In this document: positions 1 to 13,051 of the stretch, piece after piece | Layout: every line of letters starts with the position of its first letter | How positions within the stretch are numbered: position 1 is the stretch's first letter | From: Nectonema munidae | Lineage: Eukaryota; Nematomorpha; Nectonematoida; Nectonematidae | Assembly (NCBI GenBank): GCA_030549495.1 | Contig: JAUIRK010001010.1 | Span: 330,001-394,000, forward strand | DNA length: 64,000 nucleotides | Direction: 5' to 3' | The notes under the pieces: generated by a model | Told to the model about the DNA's origin: nothing | The model's input: the letters and a program-made list of their open reading frames with translations, nothing else | The model's database searches: none | Program-made: the position numbers and the translations under genes

Positions 1-3000
1 AAAGAATTCTTTCGAAGTCTGTTTAGTCCTTTGACAAAGAGTGGGACTCGTATTAATTATTGCGACTCGGACGCCAATTTTACAATAGATATGTTCATAA
101 TTGTTAGATTAAAAAAATTCATAGACACTCTCTTTAGTCTACAGCTATGCAAAGATGCAACATAAAAATATTTATCATTCTACTCTAACGATGTGTTTTT
201 GCAACTTTTACAAATACAAACTAATAAATCATTTTAATAAATTATGTTGAAGAAAATAGATGAAACATGTTGGGTTGCAACATAAAGAAAAACCGTGTAA
301 GATTCAGGACATCCTTCAATAACTCGAACTAAATTGGACTTCACAAAGACCTTGAAATATGGTACATGTCTCTATATAAAACTTTTTATATTTATTTTAG
401 AAAAATAATAGATCTTTGGGAAGATCGGTTTACATTGGTATGTTTACATTTCAAATAATAACTATTTTGTCGTAAAATTATTATCATTTTCATAAATTTC
501 TGTTATCATTTTCTCTCTAAATTCACCAGACTTTTAAAAAATAGATTGTCAATGAATAAAGCTATAATGAAAAGCAATGTAGTAGTGAAGTGGGTGATGT
601 GTTAGCAACGTTCTAAGTTCACATACAACACATGCAAAGGATTAGCGGTAAGAAAGGATAGATATTGTATGCCACTTCTCTTCTACGTCTAACATTTTCT
701 AACTGAAAACAATTGTGAATAATTTCGTGTCTTTATTACCCATATCGTTTACTGCATGTCCCAGTTAAATTTTTGAGTTGATCAGATCTAATTAGATATG
801 GCATAACTCTTCTCTTACTCCTAACCGTATCATAAACAAAAAAGCCATGGTAAATACACAACTCATGTGCCATAATTTGCAATAATTTAACAAGCACTAT
901 GTTAAATGCAAAAGAGATACAAATCTTTTTGGAATAGTTGTAGTAACTCTTATAACTTAAACTTCAAGGATATATTTAGTCATACAAAAGAGATATGCCT
1001 ATATATATTCCACAAGCTATTAATTTACAGTTATATAAAAATAGGGGAACAGTATTTATGAATATTTTGTAAAAATTTCCTCAGAATATATCTTACGCAA
1101 CTTAACTCTTCGCAAATATTACTTTCTTAAGTTTCTTAACTATAAGATAAGAATGTTGTACGTCTATTTTTGGCGAGTTGAAGATCTTAGAATATCTCTA
1201 AAGGTTTTTACATACACTATGTTGTATGTTTGAGATGATATATTTATTTATACTAGAGGAAAACAATTAACTAATTCTTTTAAAACTAGCTAACATACTG
1301 ACTAGCTAACATACTTACTAACAAACTAACTTATTCACTAACTAACTGACCAATGATGGATAAGGCAAAGTCGGTAGTCATAGTAATATGTGAAGAAATC
1401 CTTGATTTTACATGCACAACATATTACACAAAAACACTCTCTACCTACAAACTAAAGGCCTACACGGGAGATAAAATTTCCTCCATACATGTCAACTTAT
1501 AGATGGACAAAATGAAATATACATTATCTTCACATCCCCTCTTTTCCCTTTCACCCTGGAGCAGATAGGTTGATGACATATTTTTCATCTGGACCATAAA
1601 AGTTATATTTTCTAGGCTATGTTATTTTTCCCTAGTTTGTAAACTTGTTGTAATGATAATTCACAATAAAAACCCCTAATAACACAATTCTTTTTTTTTA
1701 CATATTGTTGAAGACATATTTCAAGTTACAGTTACGAAGGAATAAATACCATTATTCATTTGTTATAATTGCTTTTGGGCTGAAAAACAATTTATTGATA
1801 ACTAAATGTATGGTGTTATTTACGCTTGTAAGAAAAATTACTGCCGGAAAAAATGCCCCGGAATAAAAATTAGGAAAAAATGCCCCCTAATTTTTGATTC
1901 AAGAATTTATTATATTATACAAGTCTTTTATTTATTGCCATTTTAAAATGCAAAATTTTAAATATTTCTCAATATATGCAGTTATATAGTTTTCGTAAAA
2001 ATTATAACAAAGATAGAGATATGTGGGAATGTGTACTTAAAATCAACTTAGACACAAATTATTAATATTTTTCATAAACATAGGAGATAATAGTTAAAAC
2101 TTATTTAATGTCGAGAAAGTACTTGCAAGGCTAAGGGCACAAACAATTTAATTTGTTGAGCAGAAAATGTTATACTAGATAGTACCGTACATTCTAAAGA
2201 TTAAAAGCTTAAAGCTTAATATTATAATAGGATTTGCACAAAATTTCTCCTCTTTATTGTAACTTTTATAGTTTCACCTCTTATATACAAAAAACTTCCT
2301 ATATCAAGTAAACCTTATTAAATCCAAGCCATGTTTTTTAGTTTGAACTAATTAAACTCATATATAAGTAAGAATGATTAAAGGTACCTGTCATTTATAG
2401 TTCTTTATTTTATCTTTCATTTTTAACTTTTTTTTATCTTATTAAATTTCTTTTATTGTTAATTTTTAACCTCAAATCTTATTTGCTTTTAAAGTAAGAT
2501 TTTTTGATTACTTTTCTTAGTTATCATTTTTGATAAAGTTTTAGAGTTAGGTTAATTAAATAAAAAAAATTATTTTCATAAGATTAAACACTGTGAAAAG
2601 GGTCTATAGATATTAAATAACTTTTCAAGGTGTGTAAGTGTAACCAATTTTGTGTTTAATAAATAAATACTTTTTAAAAAAACCAATATTTTGATTAAGT
2701 CTTTAGAATTATTCATTTCAGTTTTTTACATGTGTACCACTTTTTACATAAAAAGAGATATTTAAAATCTAATCACAAAATTAAGAATGATCTTTATATG
2801 TTTTGTGTTAAAAAACTTAGCCTAAGCAAAAAAATTTAATTTCATGTTTACAAACACAATTAAAAAATTAATTTCGTTTTTAGAAACTAAAAATTAGTAA
2901 AAAAATTTTTATATCGCTATTTATAATTTTTAGATTACATTTACTTAAGTTGAATTTACTTTTAATTTTTTACTTTTTATTTTATGTCTTAATATCTTTT

Positions 3001-3048
3001 ATTCATTTTTAATTGTAGGCTAATTAATTGCTTTTATTCCATTTTTAA
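1..3048. other. AT-rich stretch with no recognisable gene
   Basis: No supported coding region or RNA gene was seen on either strand. Local structure is limited to a TAAC/TTAG-rich simple stretch around 1270-1352 and a pair of 14-bp direct copies (GGAAAAAATGCCCC) at 1846-1859 and 1873-1886, which may be a remnant of a transposon end. Confidence 0.6.
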
Positions 3049-4423
3049 ATGCCCAAAGTTTCTAAAAGTTCTTTTTCTAAAATTTCAATCATTGTTTCAA
3101 AATATCCTAATGAATTTTGGCTTTCACAAAACAAATTATACAGTAAACTTTGTTCAATCGAAGTTAAACATGAAAAAAAAAATTTTGTTGACCAGCACAG
3201 GGCTGGTCAGAAACATCAACAAAAACTGAAAATTATGTCTCAAAACTCTTCTATTGAAAACTTTTCAAACTTAACTTTAGAAGAATTTAACAAAATTTTA
3301 ATCACAGCCTTTTTAAAGGCTAACATACCCCTGCACAAACTGTGTCATTCCAGTATCATTTCCTTTTTTGATAGTTTGGGGAAACAAGTTCCGTCTGTTT
3401 CCTATTGTCGAAAAATGGTTTCATGTTTGGCAGAAGAAAAACTACAAAGTATCAAGAATATTTTACAGAATCATGATGTTTATTTGATGATTGATGAAAC
3501 AATCATTTCAAACCAAATTTTTGTTAACATTTTAGTTGCTAGATTAGTTGAACCAACAAAAACATACCTGATAAAACTAAATTATTTGAAAACCACTTGA
3601 ACGCACAAACCCTATCTTTTTTCATTGACGATACAATTAAAGAATTTGATATAAACAGAGAAAACTTTTTGCTTTTGATCACTGATGCGGCTCGTTATAA
3701 TACTGCAGCATTCAGAAATGTTAAAGGTATGTTTCCGAATCTTTTCCATGTTACGTGCTTCTCTCATCTGCTTCATAATTGTGCTCTTAAAATAAAAAGT
3801 TTTTTTCCTGCGGTTGACAGTTTGATATCGAGTTTCAAGGCGCTCACAATAAAAATAGAACAAGGCGTTCTTGCTTTTCAGAAATTGGGTATCCGCCAAT
3901 ACTAGTTGTAACCAGATGGGGCAGTTGGTTAAAGGCCGCACTATTTTACAGCAAAAATCTCCCCAAAGTCAAGAGAATCGCAGAAGAAATGGAGGATGAT
4001 TGGGGTATTCTTTTGAAAAACGCGAAAAAAAGCCTCCAGTCTGAGAGTTTATCATATGATTTATTGATAATTCAAAGAGATTATGCAGACAAAATAATTG
4101 GAATGATTTCAGTTTCACAAAAATTGTCTTTTAGTATTAAGGAGGCAAGTAATGCTATCAACAAGCTCAGTTTTAACAATGATTCATGTGAATTGATACC
4201 ATATATAAAGAAAAGAATTGATAGCAATCAGATAAAAGACATCATGGAAATGACCAACCAAGAGATAAGTCCAGAAAGATACCTACTTTTGCAGAATTGC
4301 CCAGCTTCTAGCTCTTAGATAGAAAGATCATTCTCAAAACTCAAAAAACTTTTGCAAAAAGATGGAAATTTTAATTCCGATAAGATTTTTAACTATATGA
4401 TTTACTTTTATAACTGTGAATAA
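3049..4423 (+). pseudogene. Decayed hAT-superfamily transposase
   Basis: Three consecutive frames read as one hAT transposase. The first (3049-3600) opens with a BED/CGGBP1-like zinc-finger region ending in a VDQHRAGQKHQQ-type His motif. The second (3597-3905) holds the RNase H-like core, with LLITDAARYN and HVTCFSHLLHNCALKI. The third (3896-4318) begins with the classic TRWGSWLKAA block and ends with CPASSS. After a TAG at 4316-4318 the same frame continues as IERSFSKLKKLL to a TAA at 4421-4423, which is the hAT C-terminal dimerisation motif. It therefore carries two frameshifts (near 3590 and 3885) and one in-frame stop. No terminal inverted repeats or 8-bp duplication were found. It would act as a cut-and-paste transposase in the nucleus, but this copy is dead. 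Confidence 0.85.
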
Positions 4424-4500
4424 ATTATTTTTTCAATGAAATAAAAGAAAGAAACTCGGTTTTCAAATAACAACTAAACTCTAGCCAACAATAAATTTTA

Positions 4501-4600
4501 TAATGTCATATTGAAAAATTTAGGTCATATTTTTTATCTAAAAGTCATAATTTCTTACTCAAAAAGTCATATTTTTTTGAAAATATAGTCATATTTGTGT
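4501..4600. repeat. Five spaced GTCATA units
   Basis: The hexamer GTCATA followed by a T/A-rich filler occurs at 4505, 4524, 4544, 4566 and 4588, a spacing of 19-22 bp. It lies just downstream of the hAT relic and could be its subterminal repeats or part of another element's end. No inverted partner was found. Confidence 0.5.
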
Positions 4601-5225
4601 TTGCCTTGAATAATATTGAATTATTAAAATTACTACAATCACTTTATACTAAAATTTGGAATATGAATATCTAAAGCAATGATTGGTTAAAGTTTCTACA
4701 CGGTGTGTGTGTGATATCATTGTAGGAGAGCGGATCCTCTATTGTTTCTTCAGATACTAATTCTACTGTAACAGAACTAAGGTTCTCTACTATTGTGAAT
4801 GAAAAAGCAGTTAACACCTGCAATGTGGTAACTTTTCTCTTCTGGAAACTGTTCTCCGTTTACCAATATAATATACCTCCAGCAAATTTTTTTCACACCA
4901 CTCACCACACCATCCCTCTCATACCACTAACACAAGGATTAGCAAACTTTTTGTTACAAAATACTTTGACATTATTTTAAAAATATTAGAACCCTTAATG
5001 TATAATAAAACATACTATATTGAAAAATGAACTTATTTTTATCAAACATAATTTTTACTCAAAAAAGAAAAACAAAATAATTTTCTAATAAAGAAAAATA
5101 AGCTTACCATAAGTGAGTTATAAGCGTGAAACTTGTTCTCTGTAAACGAATACATTTCATTGCTGGCACGTAAGGATATACAAATTGTGTTATAAATAGC
5201 GTAAGATAACATACGCATCTTTACC
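4601..5225. other. No recognisable gene
   Basis: AT-rich with a slightly less AT-rich patch at 4720-4930. The short open frame at 4795-4980 has no recognisable motif and is probably chance. Confidence 0.4.
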
Positions 5226-5381
5226 GTGTCCGGGCATTTGGCCGAAAGATCAATTGTCTGTTCTGTTCGGTCAATTGTCTGTTCTGTCAAATGTCCGTTC
5301 GGTGAAATGTCTGTTCGGCTAAATGTCGATTCGGTCAGATGTCTGTCGGCTAATTGTCTTTCGGCCAAATGTCCGGGTACC
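5226..5381. repeat. Family A short foldback of 15-16 bp MULE-type units
   Basis: The segment is made of imperfect 15-16 bp units. Read on the minus strand, each is a variant of GACATTTGGCCGAACA. The left edge (CCGGGCATTTGGCCGAAAGA) is the inverted counterpart of the right edge (ends AAATGTCCGGG), so it is a foldback with one long and one very short arm. The same units, in the same order, form the termini of the MULE at 56061-62771, so this is probably an internally deleted relative. The direct hexamer TACCGT occurs at both edges, but no clean 9-bp duplication is visible. Open frames through it are by-products of the periodicity, not genes. Confidence 0.8.
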
Positions 5382-6114
5382 GTTAAAAGTATAAAAAAAC
5401 GCTCAGCAGTCGGATTTATATGCAAAGATGCTCTAATTTTTAATGTACGGGTAATGAGCTTTAAATAAGTATTTTATATCGGTTCTAGGAATTCAAGGCC
5501 ACAAGTTTGGACGAAAAAGAATGCAAAAAAGTATTTAAAATTTTGCTAACAATCAAACTATATTAATATTAAAAAATAATAAGTTTCTTGAATAAAACCT
5601 TATTAAATAACTGTTTCTTATATATGATAAAAATAATAAAACATTATTAAATAACCGTTGAAAAAGTATTTTAAAACTTACTTTTATTCAAATTATTTTA
5701 ATAATAACAATTAATAAGTTTTTTATATAATGAAAATAATGAAACATTAGTAAATAACTTTTAAGAAATACATTTACTATGGAATCAAAATTTTAATCAT
5801 CCAATTTTTTTAATTAAATAATATAGGCCTGTACGCAGGGGAAGACATGTTTAATTTCCCATAGCCTTTTTTCTCATTAATTCTTTTTAACTTCTTTTAA
5901 TAGTCCAATTATCCATTTACATTAGTTAATATTTATATACTAAATTTTTAAGCTAAAAGCTAAATTTCATCTCATTTGAAAAAGTATATTATTCAAAGTT
6001 TTATGAAGTTATTTTAAAACTCATAATATTTTACTTTTTATAATTTAATATACTTTTTAAATATTTTATTTGTATAATATTGGCCATTTATTTTTATTTA
6101 AAATGTGAATAGAT
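5382..6114. other. AT-rich, no recognisable gene
   Basis: Several T/A-rich tracts with a repeated ATAAAACATTATTAAATAAC-like phrase around 5590-5760. Nothing else was seen. Confidence 0.5.
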
Positions 6115-6880
6115 GTTTTTCCAGACAATTTTTCGACATAAACCGTAAAATTGATTAACAATTTGAAATATTTTGACAGCTTAAATGCTAAATCTAATTT
6201 TGCAAATGAAATCGTCATGGTTGGTTTAGTATAAAAAACTATTTTGTTAAAAATTTAAATAATATCTTTGAAAAATAATTCAGACGTAAAATACAAATTT
6301 GATTGACACTTTCATACATTTTGACACTTTAATTTCAAAAACTGAGTCAAGAAATAAAGTCAGCATCATCGATTTAGTATAAAAATTCATAATCTATTTA
6401 AAATTTAAATAATATTCTTGAACACAATTTTTATGCATAAACTGTAAATTTGATTAACTTTCATAAATTTTCACACTTCTATTGCGCAAACTCCCTCGAA
6501 AATAAAATTAACATGGTCGATTTGGTGTAAAAAAATTAAGTTTATTTAAAATTTGATGAATGTTTTAGTAAGCAATTTATCATTAATCAATATTTTTATT
6601 GACATTTGCAACAAAGATGCTATCTATGTTCATTGCAAACTATGTAAATATATACATGATTGAATATTTTCAAGTGTGTATCTAATTTAAAAAGTGTACA
6701 TTTGATTTTGATTGACAGTTTTTGATATGACAGGGTCACTTTATTACAATGAAAATGCTATCAAAAGATGCAGCTAGCAATTTTAGGAAAAATCAGCAAG
6801 TTTGAAGAGATATAATTCAGATAATTTTGTAAAATAAATGGTTTGAGAGGGAGGAGTCATCAAGGGGTAAAATGACCACA
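6115..6880 (-). mobile_element. Family P fragment, reversed (left end plus three satellite units)
   Basis: From 6700 to 6840 the minus strand matches the left subterminal region of the full family P element at 19918; for example, AAAGATGCAGCTAGC lies in corresponding context, as does the block with GATTGACAG. From 6115 to 6570 there are about three units of the 150-bp satellite found at 20736-21960, again in reverse. The terminal bases themselves are degraded, and the TTAA flank is not recognisable. Divergence is high, so this is an old copy. Confidence 0.7.
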
Positions 6881-9449
6881 CCCCCAATGGAGTATTCAGC
6901 AAATAATTTTGAGGGGGGGGGGGGAAGCTTTTAAAAATAATCATGATAACTAGGTGCTTATTATTAATAATGAACTTCGACTTTTAAAATTTAGTTCGTA
7001 TTTCATTGAATTTCTGAAATATATCTATTTGCAAAAATAACTATCTTTAAAATAAAGCAAACAAATATAAAAGATCGTTTCCAAATTTTAAGAAAGGGAG
7101 CTATTGCCCAATGCTCCTCTTCCTCCAAAATGCCTCTACCAAATAGTTGCTGAAAAATATCATTTTAAAGGAGATTGTCGAATTAGGGAAATCGTAATGC
7201 ACAGGGCATAAATATAGGAAAGTTTACAAAATTTCCTATTTTTCTTAAAATAAGTCACATCTCGAATCTTGACACTCTATTCAGAGAGATCGTCATAAAA
7301 TTGTTTCAATAATAATAAATATATTCAAAAATATCTAGCAATCGCAGAAGCAAAGCAAAATAAAAACGATCGCTTTTTATAAAAAGACCAATAAAAAATA
7401 TCCTTAGAAGTGTAAAAAATGAACGTTTTAGTGATAACAAATAAAAAAAAAAGGAGGCTTACTAATAAAATATCGCTATATAAAGCAAAAGAAAAAAGCG
7501 AATAAAAAGCCATCTAAAGCAAAAAATGGGATTTTAAGAAGCATAGCACAAGAGTAGAATTTTAAATTATATATAAAATATTTATTCGAAATTCCAGATT
7601 TAACTTCTAATTATATCAATTCAAATTATGATCAGTATGAATTCAGTTAAAATTTTATAATGAAGAACACATTTTAAAATGATAATTAATAAGGTTTATT
7701 CTTAAAAATTTGTAAATAAATTTTAAGAAAATCTAAAGTGGAAAAGGGAACAAAGTCGTCCATTTTAAACTTTGTCCGCCATTGTGGGCTTGATTACCAA
7801 ATTTTAGCTATCTTTGGCTATTTATATTAAAAGTCGTTATATATTTTGATAAATAAAACTTTCCAAGTTTTTTCAATGTTATCTAGTAGGTTTTGACATT
7901 TTTGAGTTAAATACAAAATTTCAGCTAATTTGAAAATGTTATAAACTTATCAAATTTATGGGCTTAAATCCCAGGACCTAACCAAAACATAAATGGAAAT
8001 AAAAAATAATGGAACAGTGTAAATGTGCATAAGAATCATAGATACAACTTCTACATAGACTGTGTCTTTCTTTAGGAAAATGGATAAATGGTTGATTCTA
8101 AAATTTTTTTGGATTAATTTAAATGCATACTTTTACCAGACTTACAGGATCCTATACAAAAGCAGACTTTTTATCCCAGGCGAATCTTGTAAAGATAAAT
8201 ACGTCAAAGGTTCATGTAAAAGTTGTATCTGTGATTGTTTATAATGCACGTCTACACTTTTCCTTTATTTTTGATTTCCATTTAGGTTTTGGTTACAGTA
8301 AATTTTTTATATTTAGTATTTATTTTGTGGAATTTTACTTTAAGAGAACTGAAATATATTTATTTTAACACACATAATTACAATAATAACTTACATGACA
8401 TCTTCTTTTTCATCAAAATTTTGCACAAAATGCACACACTCTCTTTTCTTTATGTAATTTGGTGGAGCATAATTTTTCTAAAATAAATAGTATTGAATAT
8501 ATTAATGATCCAAACTCCATTCATCTTGTTCTAATGTGTTACAAAGCTAAGCTTTTAGTTTTCCAGTATGTAATATTACCCAATACTATATTTTAATCCA
8601 CTTTCCAACAAAAACACGTCAAAAAATTAAAAAAGTTAATTTTATTCGATTTTTTAACTCTATATTTATATAAAATAAATGTGACATGACGTATAAAAAA
8701 ACTTTTATAAAAAAGATTTATTAAATGTGAAGAATGAAAGAAAGAAAAACTATTTGTCTAACAAAATTTGACAAAAGAATTTTTGACTAAATAAAAGTAC
8801 ATACACAAAATCTCAATAACAACGACCCCACACAGAAGTTGGAAAATATGTAGTTAAAGATGAAGAAACACAATAAAATGATAGAGATAAGAGTCAAATC
8901 AAAAAACCAAAAAATGCTAAATGCATCCTTATCAATTGCAATTAAAACAAAAGCATTTAGCCTTTCTTGGTTTTTATGATTTCACTCCTATATCTCTATC
9001 ATTTGTATTATATATATTATATATATATATATATTATTATCACTTCCTTAAAATGGATCGCGATAGACCTGTTGCTTTAAACATTAAAAATAATCTTTTC
9101 AAGATTCATTTTCGTATTCTTTGGTATATATAATAAGTCATCTCCAATGAATTTTAAATCAAGTAGATTTATTTGTTTTTTGCTTGTATTATTAATTTAG
9201 AACAGATATCTCTATGTAATTTCTTTGTTTCAAAAAGTCTGGAAAAATGTTGTTTTTCTGAAGACTAATCTTATATTTCACTTGAATTCTATAGCGGTAA
9301 CACGATCCTTTAACTTTACACTTTTTAAATTTTCTCTATATATAATATATCTATCGCATTTTTATCCAATCAAGAATTTCTTTTATCATCTAACAATTTT
9401 TATGTCTATATTTATTTTTTAATTGGTTTATTTCAATAGCTTCACCTAT
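6881..9449. other. AT-rich, no recognisable gene
   Basis: Contains a 12-base G run at 6913-6924 and a (TA)n stretch near 9005-9035. Short open frames at 7325, 8062, 8123, 8289, 8921 and 9225 are low-complexity and show no family motif. No RNA gene was recognised. Confidence 0.5.
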
Positions 9450-9914
9450 ATATACCATTTTTAGTTCTAAACGGTCTTTTTTAAATTCTAAAGTGTCTTT
9501 TTCAAATTCTAAAGTGTCTTTTCCAAATTCGAAAGTGTCTTTTTTAAATTCGAAAGTGTCTTTTTTAAATTCTAAAGTGTCTTTTTCTATTTTACTTTTC
9601 TGAATAAGCTATGAAGTCTTGTTTCTTAATAAATGCGCGTAATATTATGTGCGATTGTCAGGTTCTGTAGACGTGCTGAAAGATACACTGATAATTTTCT
9701 AATTCTCTTTCAAGTCTTTTTTAATTCGATGCAACTAGCAGTTCATTTATAGACAAGTTTTTAACTCTTCAATTTTTGCCTTCAGCATAGATTGTTTTTA
9801 TATTATAGTAACATAGAATTAAAAAATTTTTTAGTTGGTATCGAAAGTTTCAAGTAAGCAAAAAAGTGAATTTTAAAACTTAGTTTCGAAAACGTTTTAC
9901 ATCCATTTTAAAAG
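9450..9914 (+). repeat. Family D solo arm with 21-bp tandem units
   Basis: It begins ATATACCATTTTTAGTTC and then runs as six exact-length 21-bp units of the type TTCTAAAGTGTCTTTTTTAAA (about 9467-9592), followed by a unique segment ending CGTTTTACATCCATTTTAA. The whole segment matches 62848-63372 in the same orientation and 63605-64000 in reverse. Only one arm is present here, and it abuts the 3' end of the older LINE. Confidence 0.85.
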
Positions 9915-9929
9915 ACTAAACTACGATGA

Positions 9930-10265
9930 GTGCGCAGAGCCTTCGTGACAATGTGTTTGGTAGGGAGAGAGAAACTATATATCCTGCCACAGAAGATCAA
10001 GGCGTTGTTTAAAGGTATTCAACGAAGCTGAATTCACCACATATTCCTGCAAGCTGTTCCAGTCTTTGATACTTCTATTAGAAAAGGAACTTCTACAAAA
10101 GCGTTTTTTGTGCTTAGCTTTTATAAATTTGAACTGGTGTTTTCTTTGATGTCGTTGGGAAAAAGAGATAAATCTTCAAGATCAATATGAAAGCCCTGAT
10201 TGATAATATTATAAATTTTGAATCTGTAAGACAAAAGTAGAAGCGATAAAAGCTTTAATCTTTCA
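9930..10265 (-). pseudogene. Older CR1/Jockey-group LINE, 3' half (C-terminus)
   Basis: The minus strand encodes the C-terminus of a LINE ORF2. It reads NERLKLLSLLLLSYRFKIYN, then after a frameshift KAKHKKRFCRSS and DWNSLQEYVVNSASLN, and a TAG stop at 9975-9977. These are the usual final blocks of this LINE group (YRRLRGD-like, then DWNxLP-VV-APS-NxFKxRLD). The upstream part of the same LINE continues at 13052-13288, and the two halves were split by the LINE at 10266-13050. The 3' UTR runs to roughly 9915. Confidence 0.85.
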
Positions 10266-13050
10266 TTACAAAATTATTACCTACCTAAAAAAAGGTCTAC
10301 ATTGATCAATTATGCTATCTATGACATTGATAACTATGTAACAGTACATAACTTTGACCATCACTCCAATTCTTCAATGAATCAGAGAGGAATTTTTTTT
10401 TATTTGCATAAAGAGGCTTCATTCCATGTGATTGAGCTCTTTAACCCAATTTTTATTGAATGCCTAACTTTAAGGGTTTTTTTTGAAAAGAAAAGAGTTC
10501 TTACTTTGTTGTATATATAGAAGTCCAAGTTCACTTTTTTATGAATATACGAATGAAATTATTTCTCTTCTAAGTCTACTTCACTCAAAATTTTCACATA
10601 GTAACATCATTATTCTTGGGGATTTTAACTACCCTGAAATTAATTGGAATTCACTGAGTAACGCTAGTGTTAAACATCAAAGATTTCTTAATTTCCTACA
10701 AGAAAAATGCTTTACTCAGCTTGTGAAGGAACCTACAAGGATAGGTACATTTGGTTTGTTTTCTGTTCTTGATTTATTGATTACCAATATTCCAGATTTC
10801 ATTTCCAATTTGAGATTTAATTCTCCCCTTATCAAAAGTGATCATATGTGTATTACTTTTAATCTTTTAATTAATGTAAAATCTGATATCTCCAAATCCA
10901 TTAAATATAATTATCAATCTGGTAACTATAAAGAAATTTCTTCTCACCTGTCTAAAATTGATTGGAATATAGCTAAAGATTTTAATCTTGTTAAATTCTA
11001 TTCTTTTTTCACTAATAAACTATATTCACTTATAGAGAAGTACGTTCCTTTGAGTAAATCTCACCTAAAAGTCAAAGTTTATTTTACTAAAAAAATTATC
11101 TCTCTTCTAAAAAAAAAAGAAAAAACTTTTTCGGGCTTATACTAAATTTAGACATAGACATATCTATGACAAATACATACAAATATCGAACATTTTGAGA
11201 AAAGAGACTCGTAAGGCTAAAATATCTCATGAAAGCAAACTTCTTTCAAAATATAAATATAGTCCTAAGTTGGTTTGGTCCTACATAAATCAGAAGAACA
11301 GAAATAATTTTGCTGAACTAGTTGATCATAATGATTTACCTACTACTACTAATACCCAAAGAGCCAATGTTTTTAGTGAATATTTCAATTATTGTTCTTC
11401 GAATTCGGGTTCTCATAATGACAATTCAAGTTTCTTGCCTGTATGTAACTCTATAATAGATAGTTTAGATTTTAACATAGTTGAAATACATAGCAAGTTA
11501 GAAAAATTAAATAAATTTAAGTCTCCTGGCTCTGATAAGTTACACCCGTATGTCATTAGTGAACTTTCTCGAGTTTTAGCCATACCTGTCAAAATGATTT
11601 TTGAAAAGTCACTATAGGAAAAAAATTTTTTGGATGTTTGGAAAATTGCATTAGTCACACCAGTTTTGAAGAGTGGAAATCGAAAATTTTGCCAAAACTA
11701 CAGGCCAATAAGTCTTAGTCCAGTTCTATCTAAAGTATTCGAGACATTCATAGCCGATAAAATTTTATCACATATAAAAAACTTCAAACTTTTTAATTCC
11801 AACCAGCATGGATTTATTAATGGAAAATCTACGATAACCAATCTATTGGAGTTTCAAAATGATTTAGTCAACCTGCTTGAGGGAATTTACTTAGATTTTC
11901 ACAAGGCTTTTGACTCTATCTCACATAAGTATTTGTCAGATAAACTTGAGTCATTTGCTATAAAGGGCAATCTACTTGCTTTATTGAAAAATTATCTTGA
12001 AGATAGAAAACAAATTGTTTCAGTAAATGGTATGTATTCTGATGAAAAGCAAGTGTTGAGTGGAGTACCCCAAGGGTCTGTGCTAGGTCCTCTACTCTTT
12101 AATATCTTTCTTAATGATCTCTTAAACGTAATAAAGTCAAAGATAAAGGTATTTGCCGATGATATCAAGATTTACAATGTGTGTGATAGAGATGGTAGAA
12201 GTTGCTTGCAGAACGATTTGATTGACGTTTTTCATTGGTGTAATAGATGGGAAATGAAACTGAACTTGAATAAATGTACTCATTTACAAATTGGATTACA
12301 AAGTAATCATTCGTTTTTCATTGGTGGCCAAAAACTTAAACAAGTTGATTCACAGAAAGACTTAGGGGTGATAGTGAATTCTAACCTCGACCCAAGAGAA
12401 AATATTTCAACAAGAGTCACTAAAGCTTTCCAAGCCTTTCATAGAGTTCATAGAAGTTTTGCTTTATTTGATGCCAACATAGCACCCCTTTTATATAAAA
12501 CACTGATTAGACCTATTTTAGAGTATGGAAATGTTGTTGCATTTCCTTTTCACTCCTGTGATGCTGCAAATATTGAAAGAGTCCAGAGAACAATCACAAA
12601 AAAGATAGTAGGAATGAAAGATCTTAGTTATACAGAAAGACTGAAAAAACTGAATTTGCCTTCAATGTTATACAGGTTTAGAAGGAATGATATGGTGACA
12701 TCCTACAACATTGTAAAAGAAAAGTTTAACTTAACTTCTCAAGTTTTACCTGAATTTTCTGAAAGAGTTCAAAGATTTCATTCTTCCAAATTTAAAAAAA
12801 GACATTGCAAGAAGGTATTTTTGAAAAAATACTTTTCTCAACGAATGATAAATGATTGGAATTCTTTGCCTGATTTTGTTGTTGATGCTCCATCTTTGAA
12901 CATCTTCAAGAACAGACTTGATGAGTTTTGGAAAAATAGAAGGTTTGAGCATGAAAGAACGCGTTGATTTTCAAAAGTATGAAGCGAATACTTACTATAG
13001 GCTTTTTGCCTTTCTTTCTTTCGCTAACAAACTTATGTTATGTTATGTTA
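10266..13050 (+). mobile_element. CR1/Jockey-group LINE, 5'-truncated ORF2
   Basis: This non-LTR retrotransposon would encode an apurinic-type endonuclease joined to a reverse transcriptase. The endonuclease part reads in frame at 10302-10520 and then 10483-11145 (IYRSPSS, GDFNYPEINW, SDHMC). After a frameshift in an A-run near 11115 the reverse transcriptase runs from about 11150 to 12967, with SPGSDKL, NYRPISL, DFHKAFDS, GVPQGSVLGPLLF (from 12063) and FADD (12152-12163), ending with DWNSLPDFVVDAPSLN. One in-frame TAG lies at 11615-11617. The 3' UTR has a GGCTTTTTGCC hairpin and ends in a (TTATG)n tail at 13033-13050. It sits inside an older LINE on the opposite strand. With two frameshifts and one stop in about 2.7 kb, it is dead but moderately young. 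Confidence 0.9.
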
Positions 13051-13051
13051 T

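Noticed and set aside
3612-3941. 109-codon minus-strand frame
   Set aside because: Antisense shadow of the hAT core on the plus strand.
5042-5468. Open frames of 127 and 80 codons on both strands, with Cys-rich or HLAERQLADRHL-type repeats
   Set aside because: They run through the 16-bp unit array, which happens to be open in several frames. The same frames recur at 55965-56237 and 62576-62945. No gene is implied.
6904-6924. Long G run as a possible structured or regulatory site
   Set aside because: Homopolymer runs also occur at 43057, 44735 and 47860, and some are just transposon ends. A single run is not evidence of function.
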